The position numbers and the translations under genes were made by a program. A stretch of DNA of 64,000 nt from Dyadobacter chenhuakuii (lineage in GTDB: Bacteria; Bacteroidota; Bacteroidia; Cytophagales; Spirosomataceae). Positions 1-10,900 of the stretch are shown one piece after another (within the stretch, counting starts at the first letter, position 1; each line of letters opens with the position of its first letter). Below the pieces are notes generated by a model. It ran no database searches and was not told the origin of the DNA. It was given only the letters and a program-made list of their open reading frames with translations. The stretch spans positions 1,178,001 to 1,242,000 of the forward strand of contig NZ_CP098805.1 in NCBI RefSeq assembly GCF_023821985.2. Direction: 5' to 3'.

Positions 1-1974
1 AACATTGCGCCTATTGTGGGCGGAACCAATGGCATTTCTCCCATTTTCCTAACCACTGTTGATGTTACAGGGGGAATTGGAATAGATTTGAAAAACTGGG
101 TTAAGAAAGTGGACGAGAACGGAAACGTTGTTCGTAACGAAAGCGGAGATCCTGTTTTGGAAGAGGTTTATTCAGTTGCTACGGGCACTGTTTTGACCAT
201 TAATACAAAAACAAAAAAACTGTACAACGGCGACAAGGAACTGATTGACATTTCCAAAGCGCTTACGCCACAGAAAAAGGAATTTATCAGAGCAGGCGGC
301 TCCTATGCCATTGTTTTTGGTAAAAAAATACAAACGGTCGCGGCAAAGATCTTAGGCATCGAACCTACGCTTGTTTTCGCACCTTCCAAAGAAATTTCAA
401 ATGAAGGCCAGGGCCTTACTGCGGTTGAAAAGATCTTCAACAGAAATGCAGTTGGGACAACGCCGGGTAAAGTTTTGCACGCCGGTTCTGATGTTCGTGT
501 TGAGGTTAACATTGTCGGTTCGCAAGATACGACGGGTTTAATGACCGCTCAGGAACTGGAATCAATGGCTGCGACAACCATTTCGCCGATTGTGGACGGG
601 GCTTATCAATCTGGTTGCCACACCGCATCGGTTTGGGATAAAAAAGCGCAGGCTAACATTCCGAAACTGATGAAGTTTATGAATGATTTCGGCCTCATCA
701 CAGCGCGTGACCCGAAGGGCGAATATCACTCGATGACCGATGTGATCCACAAAGTCCTTAACGACATTACTATTGACGAATGGGCAATCATCATCGGTGG
801 CGACTCACATACAAGAATGTCCAAAGGCGTTGCTTTTGGTGCTGACTCGGGAACTGTTGCCATTGCACTTGCAACCGGTGAAGTTTCCATGCCAATTCCC
901 GAATCCGTTAAGGTAACATTTAAAGGTGACATGAAAGGGCACATGGATTTCCGTGATGTCGTTCACGCCACACAGGCGCAAATGTTGCAGCAATTTGGCG
1001 GCGAAAACGTTTTCCAGGGCCGCATCATTGAAGTGCATCTGGGAACATTACCCGCCGACCAGGCATTTACATTTACCGACTGGACTGCGGAAATGAAGGC
1101 GAAAGCTTCCATTTGTATTTCAGAAGATGACACGTTGATCGAATCCCTGGAAATTGCTAAAAACAGGATCCAGATTATGATTGATAAGGGCATGGAGAAC
1201 CACAAGCAGGTTCTTCAGGGACTGATCAACAAAGCAGATAAGCGCATTGCTGAAATCAAATCCGGTGAAAAACCTGCTTTGGTTCCTGATGCAAATGCTA
1301 AATATTATGCAGAAGTTGTCATTGATCTCGACGCGATCGTTGAACCGATGATTGCCGATCCGGATGTAAATAATAAAGAGGTTTCAAAGCGTTACACCCA
1401 CGATACAATCCGTCCGCTTTCTTTTTATGGAGAGGACAAAAAAGTTGATCTTGGTTTCGTAGGCTCTTGTATGGTTCATAAAGGGGATTTGAAAATCGTT
1501 TCTCAAATGCTCCGTAATCTGGAAGAACAAAAAGGCAAAGTTGAATTCTTCGCTCCGCTGGTTGTGGCCGCGCCGACTTACAATATTATAGAAGAGCTGA
1601 AAAAAGAAGGTGACTGGGATGTTTTGCAAAAATACTCAGGCTTTGAATTCGACGATAACGCTCCGAAAGTAGCGGCGCGTACGGAATATGAAAACATGAT
1701 GTATCTGGAACGTCCGGGCTGCAACCTTTGCATGGGTAACCAGGAAAAAGCCGCCAAAGGCGATACAGTTCTGGCTACTTCTACCCGTCTTTTCCAGGGA
1801 AGGGTTGTTGAAGATTCGGATCGTAAAAAAGGAGAGTCATTGCTGGCATCTACGCCGGTGGTCGTTTTGTCCGCAATCCTCGGACGCATTCCGAACATTG
1901 AGGAATACAAAGCGGCAGTGGTTGGCATTGACCTGACGAAGTTTGCACCGCCAGTTAAACAATTGGCGAGATAA
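1..1974 (+). CDS. acnB: Aconitate hydratase B (AcnB), 5' end outside window
   Basis: Isomerises citrate to isocitrate in the TCA cycle; AcnB enzymes can also hydrate 2-methylaconitate in the methylcitrate cycle. The reading frame is open from base 1 (codons NIAPIVGGTNG), so the gene starts before the window; 657 C-terminal residues are visible of a family that is usually about 850-930 long. AcnB-type features are seen in order: GSQDTTG and GCHTAS, GGDSHTR, GSCMVHKGD and PGCNLCMGNQ. The last two supply the three cysteines of the [4Fe-4S] cluster. The N-terminal HEAT-like domain and the start of the swivel domain are missing because of the window edge. A second, distantly related aconitase starts 57 bases downstream on the same strand, so the two are probably co-transcribed. 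Confidence 0.95.
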   Translation, partial: NIAPIVGGTNGISPIFLTTVDVTGGIGIDLKNWVKKVDENGNVVRNESGDPVLEEVYSVATGTVLTINTKTKKLYNGDKELIDISKALTPQKKEFIRAGGSYAIVFGKKIQTVAAKILGIEPTLVFAPSKEISNEGQGLTAVEKIFNRNAVGTTPGKVLHAGSDVRVEVNIVGSQDTTGLMTAQELESMAATTISPIVDGAYQSGCHTASVWDKKAQANIPKLMKFMNDFGLITARDPKGEYHSMTDVIHKVLNDITIDEWAIIIGGDSHTRMSKGVAFGADSGTVAIALATGEVSMPIPESVKVTFKGDMKGHMDFRDVVHATQAQMLQQFGGENVFQGRIIEVHLGTLPADQAFTFTDWTAEMKAKASICISEDDTLIESLEIAKNRIQIMIDKGMENHKQVLQGLINKADKRIAEIKSGEKPALVPDANAKYYAEVVIDLDAIVEPMIADPDVNNKEVSKRYTHDTIRPLSFYGEDKKVDLGFVGSCMVHKGDLKIVSQMLRNLEEQKGKVEFFAPLVVAAPTYNIIEELKKEGDWDVLQKYSGFEFDDNAPKVAARTEYENMMYLERPGCNLCMGNQEKAAKGDTVLATSTRLFQGRVVEDSDRKKGESLLASTPVVVLSAILGRIPNIEEYKAAVVGIDLTKFAPPVKQLAR

Positions 1975-2031
1975 TCGATACTGGCACAGTTGTTGACGCG
2001 TGTGAATGTATTAGCATAAATAATAATTACT

Positions 2032-4302
2032 ATGGCTTTTGACTTAGACATGATTAAGGGCGTTTATGCCCGTATGCAGGAAAGGGTGGAAGCTGCTCGT
2101 AAGATAGAGGGGCGGCCTTTAACGCTTGCAGAAAAGATTTTATATTCCCATTTGTGGGAAGGAACCCCTAAACAGGTTTACGAGCGCGGCAAGTCCTACG
2201 TGGATTTTGCTCCCGACCGTGTTGCTATGCAGGATGCCACCGCCCAAATGGCGCTGTTGCAGTTCATGCAGGCTGGACGGCCGCAGGTTGCAGTTCCTTC
2301 AACCGTGCATTGTGATCACTTGATCCAGGCAGAGGTTGGGGCGACGCAGGATTTGAAAAATGCGGTTGACAAAAACAAAGAAGTTTATGACTTCCTTTCT
2401 TCGGTTTCCAATAAATACGGCTTAGGCTTCTGGCGCGCAGGCGCTGGTATCATTCACCAGGTTGTGCTTGAAAACTATGCATTTCCGGGGGGTATGATGA
2501 TCGGGACGGACTCACACACGCCTAATGCAGGTGGTTTGGGTATGATCGCGATAGGTGTCGGCGGCGCGGATGCCAGTGACGTCATGTCCGGTTTGGCTTG
2601 GGAGCTTAAAATGCCTCGTTTGATCGGTGTTAAACTAACTGGTAAGCTAAGCGGATGGACTGCTGCGAAAGACGTTATTCTTTGGGTTGCAGGCCAGCTG
2701 ACTGTAAAAGGCGGAACCGGCTACATTGTCGAGTATTTCGGTGATGGTGCAGAAAGCATTTCAGCCACAGGTAAGGCGACGATCTGTAATATGGGAGCTG
2801 AAATCGGTGCTACTACATCGATTTTCGCATATGATGAAAGAAGCGCTGCTTATCTGAGAGCAACCGAAAGGGCTGAAATTGCAGATGCAGCGGACAACAT
2901 TAAGTCATATCTGCGCTCTGATGACGAGGTTTATGCAGATCCTGCGACCTATTATGATCAGTTGATCGAACTGGACCTTTCTACACTGGAACCGCACGTA
3001 AACGGACCATTTACACCGGATTTGGCCTGGCCTTTGTCTAAATTCGCCACTGCGGTGAAAGAAAATGGCTGGCCTGAAGTGCTTTCGGTTGGGTTGATCG
3101 GATCCTGTACAAATTCAAGTTATGAAGATGTTAGCCGTGCAGCGTCTTTGGCGCAGCAGGCTGTGGATAAGAAACTGACTGTAAGCTCGGAATATACCAT
3201 TACGCCAGGTTCGGAACTCGTTCGCTATACGGTGGAACGAGATGGTTACCTCGATACATTTGCCAAAATCGGCGGTGTTGTGCTGGCTAATGCTTGCGGA
3301 CCTTGTATTGGTCAGTGGGCGCGTCATGGGGCTGAAAAAGGAGAGAAAAACTCCATTATCACTTCCTTCAACCGTAATTTCTCGAAACGTGCGGATGGTA
3401 ACCCCAACACGCACTCATTCGTAGCTTCGCCTGAGATCGTAACTGCACTGGCCATCGCCGGTAGACTTACTTTTGATCCGAGAACAGACAAGCTGGTTAA
3501 CTCGGAAGGTGTTGAAGTAATGCTGGACGAGCCAACCGGTTTAGAGCAGCCGATAAGAGGGTATGCCGTAGAAGACGCCGGTTACCAAGCTCCTGCGGAA
3601 GATCCAAGTCAGGTTCAGGTTTTGGTAAGTCCAACTTCTGACCGCTTGCAATTGCTGGAACCGTTTGCTGAGTGGGAGGGGACAGATCTAAGAGGTTTGA
3701 AACTCCTTATCAAGGCAAAAGGAAAATGTACGACAGACCATATTTCAATGGCTGGCCCATGGTTGAAATACCGTGGTCACCTCGATAATATTTCCAATAA
3801 CATGCTGATTGGTGCGGTAAATTATTACAATGAAAAAACCAACACCATCAAAAATCAGCTTACCCACGAATATTCGGAAGTCCCCGCTGTGCAGCGTGAT
3901 TACAAAGCGCACGGAATCGGAACGATCGTTGTAGGTGATGAAAACTATGGAGAAGGTTCATCCCGCGAACACGCAGCGATGGAACCCCGTTTCCTTGGCG
4001 TCCGGGCTATTTTGACAAAATCATTTGCCCGTATCCACGAAACGAACCTGAAAAAGCAGGGAATGCTCGCATTAACCTTTGCTAATACAGGTGATTATGA
4101 TAAAATCCAGGAAGACGATACGATTGACATTGTCGGACTGCAAACTTTTGCAGAAGGTCAGCCGCTAACCATCGTTTTGCACCATGCAGATGGCACAAGC
4201 GAAGAGTTTCCGGTAAACCACACTTACAATGAGCAGCAGATCGAATGGTTCAAAGCAGGTTCTGCATTGAACATTATTCGCAAATCAGTTGCGGCTGCGT
4301 AA
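2032..4302 (+). CDS. acn: Aconitate hydratase, mitochondrial type
   Basis: A 756-residue TCA-cycle aconitase. Its length and domain order (catalytic domains 1-3, then a C-terminal swivel) fit the mitochondrial-type subfamily and not the roughly 890-residue bacterial AcnA/IRP1 type. Visible motifs are [21 protein letters not shown] and [10 protein letters not shown], which carry the three cluster cysteines, and [19 protein letters not shown] in the swivel domain. The ATG at 2032 follows an AT-rich 57-base gap after acnB and gives the usual N terminus. An intrinsic terminator lies 28 bases past the stop. Having AcnB and this type side by side suggests division of labour, for example different oxidative stability, but that is inference. 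Confidence 0.96.
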   Translation: MAFDLDMIKGVYARMQERVEAARKIEGRPLTLAEKILYSHLWEGTPKQVYERGKSYVDFAPDRVAMQDATAQMALLQFMQAGRPQVAVPSTVHCDHLIQAEVGATQDLKNAVDKNKEVYDFLSSVSNKYGLGFWRAGAGIIHQVVLENYAFPGGMMIGTDSHTPNAGGLGMIAIGVGGADASDVMSGLAWELKMPRLIGVKLTGKLSGWTAAKDVILWVAGQLTVKGGTGYIVEYFGDGAESISATGKATICNMGAEIGATTSIFAYDERSAAYLRATERAEIADAADNIKSYLRSDDEVYADPATYYDQLIELDLSTLEPHVNGPFTPDLAWPLSKFATAVKENGWPEVLSVGLIGSCTNSSYEDVSRAASLAQQAVDKKLTVSSEYTITPGSELVRYTVERDGYLDTFAKIGGVVLANACGPCIGQWARHGAEKGEKNSIITSFNRNFSKRADGNPNTHSFVASPEIVTALAIAGRLTFDPRTDKLVNSEGVEVMLDEPTGLEQPIRGYAVEDAGYQAPAEDPSQVQVLVSPTSDRLQLLEPFAEWEGTDLRGLKLLIKAKGKCTTDHISMAGPWLKYRGHLDNISNNMLIGAVNYYNEKTNTIKNQLTHEYSEVPAVQRDYKAHGIGTIVVGDENYGEGSSREHAAMEPRFLGVRAILTKSFARIHETNLKKQGMLALTFANTGDYDKIQEDDTIDIVGLQTFAEGQPLTIVLHHADGTSEEFPVNHTYNEQQIEWFKAGSALNIIRKSVAAA

Positions 4303-4329
4303 TCTTGTTGACATTGATGTATAAACGCA

Positions 4330-4357
4330 AAAAAGGCTTCCATACGGAGGCCTTTTT
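4330..4357 (+). terminator. Intrinsic terminator after the aconitase pair
   Basis: A 12-bp stem (AAAAAGGCTTCC with GGAGGCCTTTTT, one G-T wobble) closes a 4-base loop and ends in five T. It sits 28 bases after the aconitase stop and is the likely end of the acnB-acn transcript. Confidence 0.85.
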
Positions 4358-4403
4358 GCATAAAGAGAAATCACCAAAAGAATACAGAACTAAAATACAT
4401 TAT

Positions 4404-4703
4404 CGGTTACCTCCTACGGCGGCCGTCGCTGACGAATATATAAATCCCGGAGGGATATAATATCGGTAGCAAAGAAGATTGGGTTAATGTATAAATCCCG
4501 GAGGGATGCAACAATGTGCAAATCATTGCATCCCTCCGGGATTTATACATTCGTCAGCGACGGCCGCCGCAGGCGGTTACCGATATTTTATCCCTCTGGG
4601 ATTTGACGCTGCCCGACCTTTTGCTACCGATATTATATCCCTATGGGATTCGACGCTCCCCGACCTTTTTGCTACAGATATTTTATCCCTCCGGGATTTT
4701 GAC
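4404..4703. repeat. Cluster of ATCCCTCCGGGAT palindromic repeats
   Basis: The 403-base gap between the aconitase stop and the lspA stop contains no gene. It holds at least six copies of a palindromic core, ATCCCTCCGGGAT and variants, often followed by TTATACAT. Copies at 4404-4456 and 4530-4582 form a 53-bp inverted repeat. Nested inside, 4486-4510 and 4527-4551 are a perfect 25-bp inverted repeat around a 16-base loop. From about 4578, three units repeat head to tail with a 47-48 bp period (core, GACGCT, CCCGACCTTTT, GCTACCGATAT). The array stops two bases short of the lspA stop codon. It resembles interspersed REP-like elements; no transposase or cas gene is nearby. Confidence 0.85.
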
Positions 4704-4705
4704 AT

Positions 4706-5218
4706 TTACCTTAATATCCTGGCTTTTTGCCTGGTGTAGGATTGCATGAAAAAGATGAACATGCCCATCATGATCGACACGTCGGCCATGTTAAAAATGC
4801 CGGTTTGGAAGAAGCCAAGGTTAATGTGCAGAAAATCGGTTACCGAACCGTGCATGAGCCTGTCATAAATATTTCCTATGCCGCCGCCAATGGCAAAGCT
4901 CAGCGCCAGCGCGCTCATAAGCGTGAGGTTTCTTTTCAACAATATGTAGGCAACGCCAAAAAAGAGCACGATTAGCGGAATAACCGAGAGTAAGATGACC
5001 TTCATCGTGTGCGGAAGCCCCGCGCCAATGCTTAGGAAAGCACCGGTGTTTTCGACGTAGGTGATCGTCACAATGTCTTCCACAACGCTTATCGTTTGAT
5101 AAAAACCGACATTTTTACGCACGACATTCTTTGAAATCTGGTCGCAGCCGAAGTTGGAGATAAGGATTAAAAAAATAGCTATATTCCTGATCAGCCGGTC
5201 CGATTTTATATCAAACAT
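4706..5218 (-). CDS. lspA: Lipoprotein signal peptidase (signal peptidase II)
   Basis: Membrane aspartyl protease that removes signal peptides from lipoproteins after diacylglyceryl attachment. The 170-residue protein has about four hydrophobic segments and the family boxes CDQISK, ENTGAF, GGGIGNIYDR and FNMADV; the aspartates in the last two boxes are the expected catalytic pair. The start codon lies immediately after the DUF1080 stop (no intervening base), so the two form an operon. Several lipoproteins elsewhere in the window would be substrates. The 3' end abuts the palindromic repeat cluster. Confidence 0.95.
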   Translation of the reverse strand: MFDIKSDRLIRNIAIFLILISNFGCDQISKNVVRKNVGFYQTISVVEDIVTITYVENTGAFLSIGAGLPHTMKVILLSVIPLIVLFFGVAYILLKRNLTLMSALALSFAIGGGIGNIYDRLMHGSVTDFLHINLGFFQTGIFNMADVSIMMGMFIFFMQSYTRQKARILR

Positions 5219-5911
5219 TTATTTCGAGAACGATTTAATAGATGCAACTTTCACTTCCTTAAACTCAACTTCCGATCCTTCCGACTGCAAAGCAATCTGT
5301 CCTTTCTGTGCAGTCGCATTATAACCGTAGTTAACCATCACGCCATTCAGCCACACCTTGATCGAATTTTTTACACATTCGATCGTCATGGAGTTCCATT
5401 CACCCAGCGGCTTTTCCGTGCCGTCCGTCAGGTTGGGGACTCTTCTTAGTTTATCGCCGTTGACGCCCCATTTTTCTTTGGGGCCCCGCCTTTTCTCCAT
5501 ATCAGGCACCGTAATATCTTCCTGAATACACCAGAAATCACCGGCATTCTGATTCATCAGCTGCACCTCGATGGATTTTGGAAACATTTCATAAAGCGCC
5601 CTGGGCGTAGAAACGAAAACAAGCGCGCCGCAATTGCCCGGCTTACCAGCAAAGCGATATTGAAATGTGAAACGAAAATTCTCATACTGATCATCCGTAA
5701 TCAAATGTCCTCCCGGCGTTCCAAGGCTTACCAACAGACCATTACGCACAAGGAACGGTGTTTTCAGCGCAGGATTTTTATCCATATCGGGCACGTCAAT
5801 GTGCCAGCCTTTTAAGTCCTTGCCGTTGAAAAGTGTTTTTGTCTGGCTCTGTGATTGGTGGGAAACGCTAAGAAAGAAAAGGATGCAGAAGGGCAAAAGT
5901 ATTTGTTTCAT
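5219..5911 (-). CDS. DUF1080 (3-keto-disaccharide hydrolase family) secreted protein
   Basis: A 230-residue protein of the concanavalin-like DUF1080 fold. Family members act on 3-keto-glycosides or other sugar substrates outside the cytoplasm. Seen: signal peptide (MKQILLPFCILFFLSVSHQS), the LFNGKDLKGWH opening motif, GNCGALVF, EVQLMNQNAGDFWC and the C-terminal strand GQIALQSEGSEVEFKEVKV. I chose the ATG at 5911 instead of the upstream ATG at 5941 because it places the signal peptide at the N terminus. It is directly followed by lspA. The substrate cannot be told from sequence. The divergent intergenic region 5912-6048 must hold promoters for this gene and for the M61 peptidase. Confidence 0.88.
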   Translation of the reverse strand: MKQILLPFCILFFLSVSHQSQSQTKTLFNGKDLKGWHIDVPDMDKNPALKTPFLVRNGLLVSLGTPGGHLITDDQYENFRFTFQYRFAGKPGNCGALVFVSTPRALYEMFPKSIEVQLMNQNAGDFWCIQEDITVPDMEKRRGPKEKWGVNGDKLRRVPNLTDGTEKPLGEWNSMTIECVKNSIKVWLNGVMVNYGYNATAQKGQIALQSEGSEVEFKEVKVASIKSFSK

Positions 5912-6048
5912 CAATGAGCTTATTTCAGGTTCGGATATCATTTAGAACGGAAAAATTAAGCAATTATCCGCTCAGTGCAATCACCGCCGTATTAAATGTA
6001 GAAGATTAAGATTAAATTGGCCGCTTCCGTTTTCATTTTAAAGCTGCT

Positions 6049-7866
6049 ATGAAAAAACTCATTTACCTGTTTTCGCTCACATGCTTTGCGGGCAACGCTT
6101 TTGCGCAAAAGATTAGTTATGACATTTCTTTCCCCAATCTCATCCACCACGAAGCCAGCATTGCCGTAACGGTCACCGATGCTCCTCAGAAAGAACTGAC
6201 ATTCCGCATGAGCCGCTCATCGCCCGGCCGCTATGCCACACACGAGTACGGAAAGAATGTGTACGACGTAAAAGCAATGGATAAAGCAGGCCGCGACATG
6301 GCAATCCAACGCGTCGACGGTGATGTTTATAAAGTTTCAGGATTGAATGGTTTTGTAAAAGTACAATACACGCTTTACGCCAATCATGCCGACGGGACTT
6401 ACGCCGGTTTGGACCAGAACAGCATTCACTTGAATGCACCCGCCACTTTTCTATGGGTAAAGGAATTGCAGAATGCACCGATTGAAGTAAAATTCAATTT
6501 GCCCAAAGAAGGAAAATGGACCATTGCCACACAGCTCAAACCTGCCGCCCAACCAAACACATTCGACGCAGCCGATCTGCAATATTTGATGGATTCTCCG
6601 ATCAAGATCGGGAAGCTGATCATGAAGGAGTGGACATTGAATAATCCGGATAAGAAGCCCGTAAAATTCAGACTTGCGCTAGAAATTACCGGAAGTGATT
6701 CACTGTCAGACAGTTTTGCAGCGAAAATCAAACGCATCACACAAGAAAGCCAGATGATATTTGGCGAATTTCCGGCTTTCGATTTCGGCCAGTATACATT
6801 TCTTGCCAGCATTAATCCCTATGTGCGGGGTGACGGCATGGAGCACCGCAATAGCACGATGATCTCGATTCCCACTGCTTTCACGGGGGCAAATAATTTG
6901 CTGGGCGTATTTTCTCACGAGTTCTTTCATGCCTGGAATGTCGAACGCATCCGCCCGAAATCGCTCGAACCATTCAATTTTGAGAAAAGCAACATGAGTT
7001 TCGAGCTTTGGTTTGCCGAAGGTTTTACGCAATATTATGGCGACCTTATTCTGGCACGTGCCGGCTTTGATTCACCTGAGGAGTATTGCCAAACATTGAG
7101 TTTTTTGGTCAATACCAAAGAAAATACAGCTGGTGCGAAGCGCATTTCACCCGTTCAGGCTAGTAACAATGCGGTTTTTGTGGATGCTGGTGTCTCTATT
7201 GACAAGACAAATTATCCCAACATTTACACTTCCTACTATCCTTACGGCGCATCTATCGCATTAGCGCTTGATCTGCAACTGCGTGCGCGGGGGCTCACTT
7301 TGGACGGATATATGCAAGCCGTTTGGCAAAAGCTGGGAAAACCGGAAATAGCCTATCAGGTGAGTGACCTGGCGGATGTGCTTGTGGCTTACAGCAAGGA
7401 CAAAACGTTTGCAGAAGGTTTTTTTGCAAAATATATCAATGGCCACGAATCCTTCGACTATGCGCCATTGCTTCAAATGGCTGGCTTGACTTTGAAAAGA
7501 CAGTTTGCTGGCAAAGCATGGATGGGAGATGTGCGGTATAAGGAAGGAACGGAGCTTACTATTTTATCCAACACGATCATTGATTCACCCCTTTACAAGG
7601 CAGGCCTGGACATTGACGACCAGATATTAAAAGTGGATGGAAAAACTGTGACAACGCAAGCTGAGTTAAATGTCATCCTTAATGCGCACAAGCCGGGAGA
7701 GGAAATTGGCATTGAATACCGTCACCGTGAGGATGTCAAACTTGGCATGATCACATTCATGGAGAACCCGAAATGGGTGGTAGAACTAAATGAAACGGCC
7801 GGCATGCCAGTGACAGAAGAAATGAAAAAATTCCGCAAAGACTGGCTTGGAACCAAGATCAAATAA
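6049..7866 (+). CDS. M61 family metallopeptidase with PDZ domain
   Basis: Probable periplasmic zinc aminopeptidase of the M61 (glycyl aminopeptidase) family, 605 residues. Seen: an N-terminal signal peptide ending FAGNAFAQ, a beta-rich N domain, the zinc site HEFFH (His290, Glu291, His294) and, further on, the ELWFAEGFTQYYGD block that supplies the third zinc ligand. A C-terminal PDZ-like domain (about 480-570, with SPLYKAGLDIDDQILKVDGK) completes it. Length and order are typical of Bacteroidota M61 enzymes. It is monocistronic, divergent from DUF1080-lspA, and closed by a bidirectional terminator shared with the CotH gene. Confidence 0.92.
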   Translation: MKKLIYLFSLTCFAGNAFAQKISYDISFPNLIHHEASIAVTVTDAPQKELTFRMSRSSPGRYATHEYGKNVYDVKAMDKAGRDMAIQRVDGDVYKVSGLNGFVKVQYTLYANHADGTYAGLDQNSIHLNAPATFLWVKELQNAPIEVKFNLPKEGKWTIATQLKPAAQPNTFDAADLQYLMDSPIKIGKLIMKEWTLNNPDKKPVKFRLALEITGSDSLSDSFAAKIKRITQESQMIFGEFPAFDFGQYTFLASINPYVRGDGMEHRNSTMISIPTAFTGANNLLGVFSHEFFHAWNVERIRPKSLEPFNFEKSNMSFELWFAEGFTQYYGDLILARAGFDSPEEYCQTLSFLVNTKENTAGAKRISPVQASNNAVFVDAGVSIDKTNYPNIYTSYYPYGASIALALDLQLRARGLTLDGYMQAVWQKLGKPEIAYQVSDLADVLVAYSKDKTFAEGFFAKYINGHESFDYAPLLQMAGLTLKRQFAGKAWMGDVRYKEGTELTILSNTIIDSPLYKAGLDIDDQILKVDGKTVTTQAELNVILNAHKPGEEIGIEYRHREDVKLGMITFMENPKWVVELNETAGMPVTEEMKKFRKDWLGTKIK

Positions 7867-7885
7867 CTGCCTGGTGGTTGAAAAA

Positions 7886-7922
7886 AACAGCAAAAGCCGG
7901 GTTATGCCCGGCTTTTGCTGTT
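7886..7922. terminator. Bidirectional terminator between M61 peptidase and CotH gene
   Basis: A perfect 16-bp stem (AACAGCAAAAGCCGGG with its complement) closes a 5-base loop, with an A-run on the left that reads as T on the minus strand. It lies between the two converging stop codons at 7866 and 7936 and can serve both. Confidence 0.85.
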
Positions 7923-7935
7923 GATAACGGTTTCA

Positions 7936-10900
7936 TCAATGCGTGATCACCAACTTTTTCGTTTCCGTTGTTTCTCCATTTTTAATTTGAAGCAAATAAA
8001 CCCCCGCAGGCGCATCAGGCAACTTAATTTTTGCTTCCTGCTTACCAGTTCCTATTACTTTCGCAGTATGCCAAACGCGACCGCGAATGTCAGTAACGGT
8101 AATGGTTGCTCCATCCGGGCTGGAAAGGTTGAATTTAGCATTAAACTCTCCGGGTGCCGGATTAGGGAACACATTCAGGCGTTCGTCAGCTCCGCCCGGA
8201 TTGAACATGGTTTCCGGCGCGCCCAACCTTGCATTGGTCTGCCCGCTGCTGGTGAAGCATGCCTTATCCTGTCTGATACTCGGGCCATTTAATCCTTGGA
8301 TACGCACTGTGTTATTGCCTGCAGCAAGCGTCACATTGAACACCTCCTCACGAAATACAATGTTCCAGGAATAGGTCGCAGGCAGATTAGCCGCTGCAAT
8401 TGCCGTAGCATTGTTTACCGAAATTGAAATGTTAGGATTTGAACTCGCAGAATAGCGCAATTTCAGTTGGTACGTCCCGGCACTCGGCACGCCATTCACT
8501 GCATAATCCACATAATGGTTGGAGTTCTCCTTCAATCCCCGTGTGCTGCCGCCGGAAGCATTGGGATCGCCGGAAATCGCGCCGTTACCGGCCTGTAACT
8601 CCGATTCCAGGCACAATGCAAAGTCACCGCCGACCGGAGGCGTGCAGTTGCTAATGTTCAAAGTTACCGTTGCCGTTTTATCTGCGCAGCCGTTTTTCGA
8701 TGCTTTCACGGTGTAAGTATAGGAACCATTTGCGCCCGGCGCCGCAATGTTGATCGAGCTTCCGGTTTGGTTGATGCCATTTCCTGTCCAGGAGTAAGTC
8801 ACGCCGGAGCAATCTGCGCCCGTGCAACCGGATGATAATGTAACATTGGCAGAGCAGGCTGGATTTGTGTTGGAAGCGTTTGCCGTGAGGTCAAATGCGC
8901 AAGTCGGTTGTTGCGGGTTTTGTCCGCCCGGGCCGGTCACGCATATTTTGTCCTGCCGAATGCTGGCTCCCGGCAGTCCCTGGATCCTGAGCGTATTATT
9001 GCCCTGATTCAATGTTACATTAAATGTTTCCTCACGCCAGACAATGTTCCACGAATAGGTAGGAGGGAAACTGGCCGAAGATAAAACCACACTGCCATTC
9101 ACTGAAATGCTCGCCTGAGCAGCAGCATTGGCATAATAGCGCACTTTTACCTGATGCGAACCGGTCGCTTTCACCCCGTTGACGGCGTAATCCACGTAAT
9201 GATTGTAGTTATCCTTATCACCCCGCGTGCTGCCATTTGAGGCATTGGGGTCGCCGGTAATCGACCCATTTCCACTTTGGTTTTCCGCTTCCAGACATGC
9301 GCTGAATGGATCACCACCGACCGGCGGGGCGCAATTGGTAATGTTCAATGTTACCGTTGCGGTCTTGTCCGCACAGCCATTTTTTGATGCTTTTACGGTG
9401 TAAACGTACGAACCGTTTGCGCCAGGGGCCGCAATGTTGATCGAGCTTCCTGTTTGGTTAATGCCATTTCCTGTCCAGGTGTACGTTACGCCCGAGCAAT
9501 CTGCACCCGTGCAACCGGATGATAATGTAACATTGGCAGAGCAGGCAGGATTTGTGTTGGAAGCGTTTGCAGTAATGTCAAATGCACAAGTCGGTTGTTG
9601 CGGGTTTTGTCCGCCCGGGCCGGTCACGCATATTTTATCCTGCCGAATACTGGCTCCCGGCAAGCCCTGAATCCTGAGCGTATTATTGCCCTGATTCAAT
9701 GTTACATTGAATGTTTCCTCGCGCCAGACAATGTTCCAGGAATAAGTGGGAGGAAAACTGGCCGATGGTATAACCACATTTCCATTCACAGAAAAACTTG
9801 CCTGCGCTGATGCGTTGGCATAATAACGAACTTTCACCTGATGCGCCCCGGTTGCTTTGACACCATTGATAGCGTAGTCCACGTAATGATTGTAATTATC
9901 TTTATCACCCCGCGTGCTGCCATTTGAAGCATTCGGATCGCCGGTTATAGGGCCATTTCCACTTTGGTTCTCTGCTTCCAGGCATGCACTGAATGGATCG
10001 TTGCCCACTGGCGGGTTGCAATTGCTAATGTTCAAAGTCACTGTCGCCGTTTTGTCCGCACAGCCGCTTTTAGATGCTTTTACAGTGTAAACATAGGACC
10101 CGTTTGCGCCCGGAGCCGTAATGTTAATCGAGCTTCCCGTTTGGTTAATGCCATTTCCTGTCCAGGTGTACGTTACGCCGGAACAATCTTGGCCTGTGCA
10201 ATTGGCTGATAATGATACATTTGCAGAGCAAGCCGGACTGGTGTTGGAAGCATTCGCTGTGACGTCAAATGCGCAGGTTGGTTGACCATTGCAGCCTCCA
10301 TCTTTCATAGGGCAGAAATAAGCATCCAACCAGCTGAGCCTTTGCGTAATGTAATTGTTGACGTATGCCAAACCTCCCGAACGATTGGCGCCGCCGTAAT
10401 TGTCTTGTGAAACGGCTGCGTCGCGTTCGTAAATCAGATTCGAATTGAGCAAATTATAATTTGCCTGAAAACGGTTCTTAAGATTGGCTTCTGCGAGAAT
10501 ATTTTGCCTGAGCTCGAAATATCGGGTGGCGAGTTTGTTTTTGAAGCCATCAGGATTGGTACGAAAGAGCTTTTTGAATAGTCCGTTTTGCCTGTCACCC
10601 TGCGTTTTATTACTTCTTACCCCATCCGGAAAGTAGCCCCAGGCCCCGTCGAGATCCCAGGGAATAAAAAACCAGGGCTGTCCCTTGTCGTAGCGACCGA
10701 TAAAATAATTCTTTTCCATGTTATCCTCCACTGACAACAGGTTTAGGAAAATGAAATAGTCAATAACATTTTCCTGCTTGAAAAGCGTCCAGATGTTAGC
10801 ACGGAACTCATCGTCTGATGATTCAATAACGCCTTTCAACAAATTCTGATGATTGTTCCAGTCGCTGTAATCGGGATATTCCAATTCCCAGCTCTGCCAT

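Noticed and set aside
4404-4703. Possible CRISPR array
   Set aside because: Repeats are palindromic and in both orientations, unit spacing is irregular outside the last three copies, the intervening sequences are themselves repeated, and there is no cas gene.
4245-4749. Open frames of 71-77 codons across the gap after the aconitase gene
   Set aside because: They are read through the terminator and the palindromic repeats; the peptides repeat with the DNA units and have no protein character.
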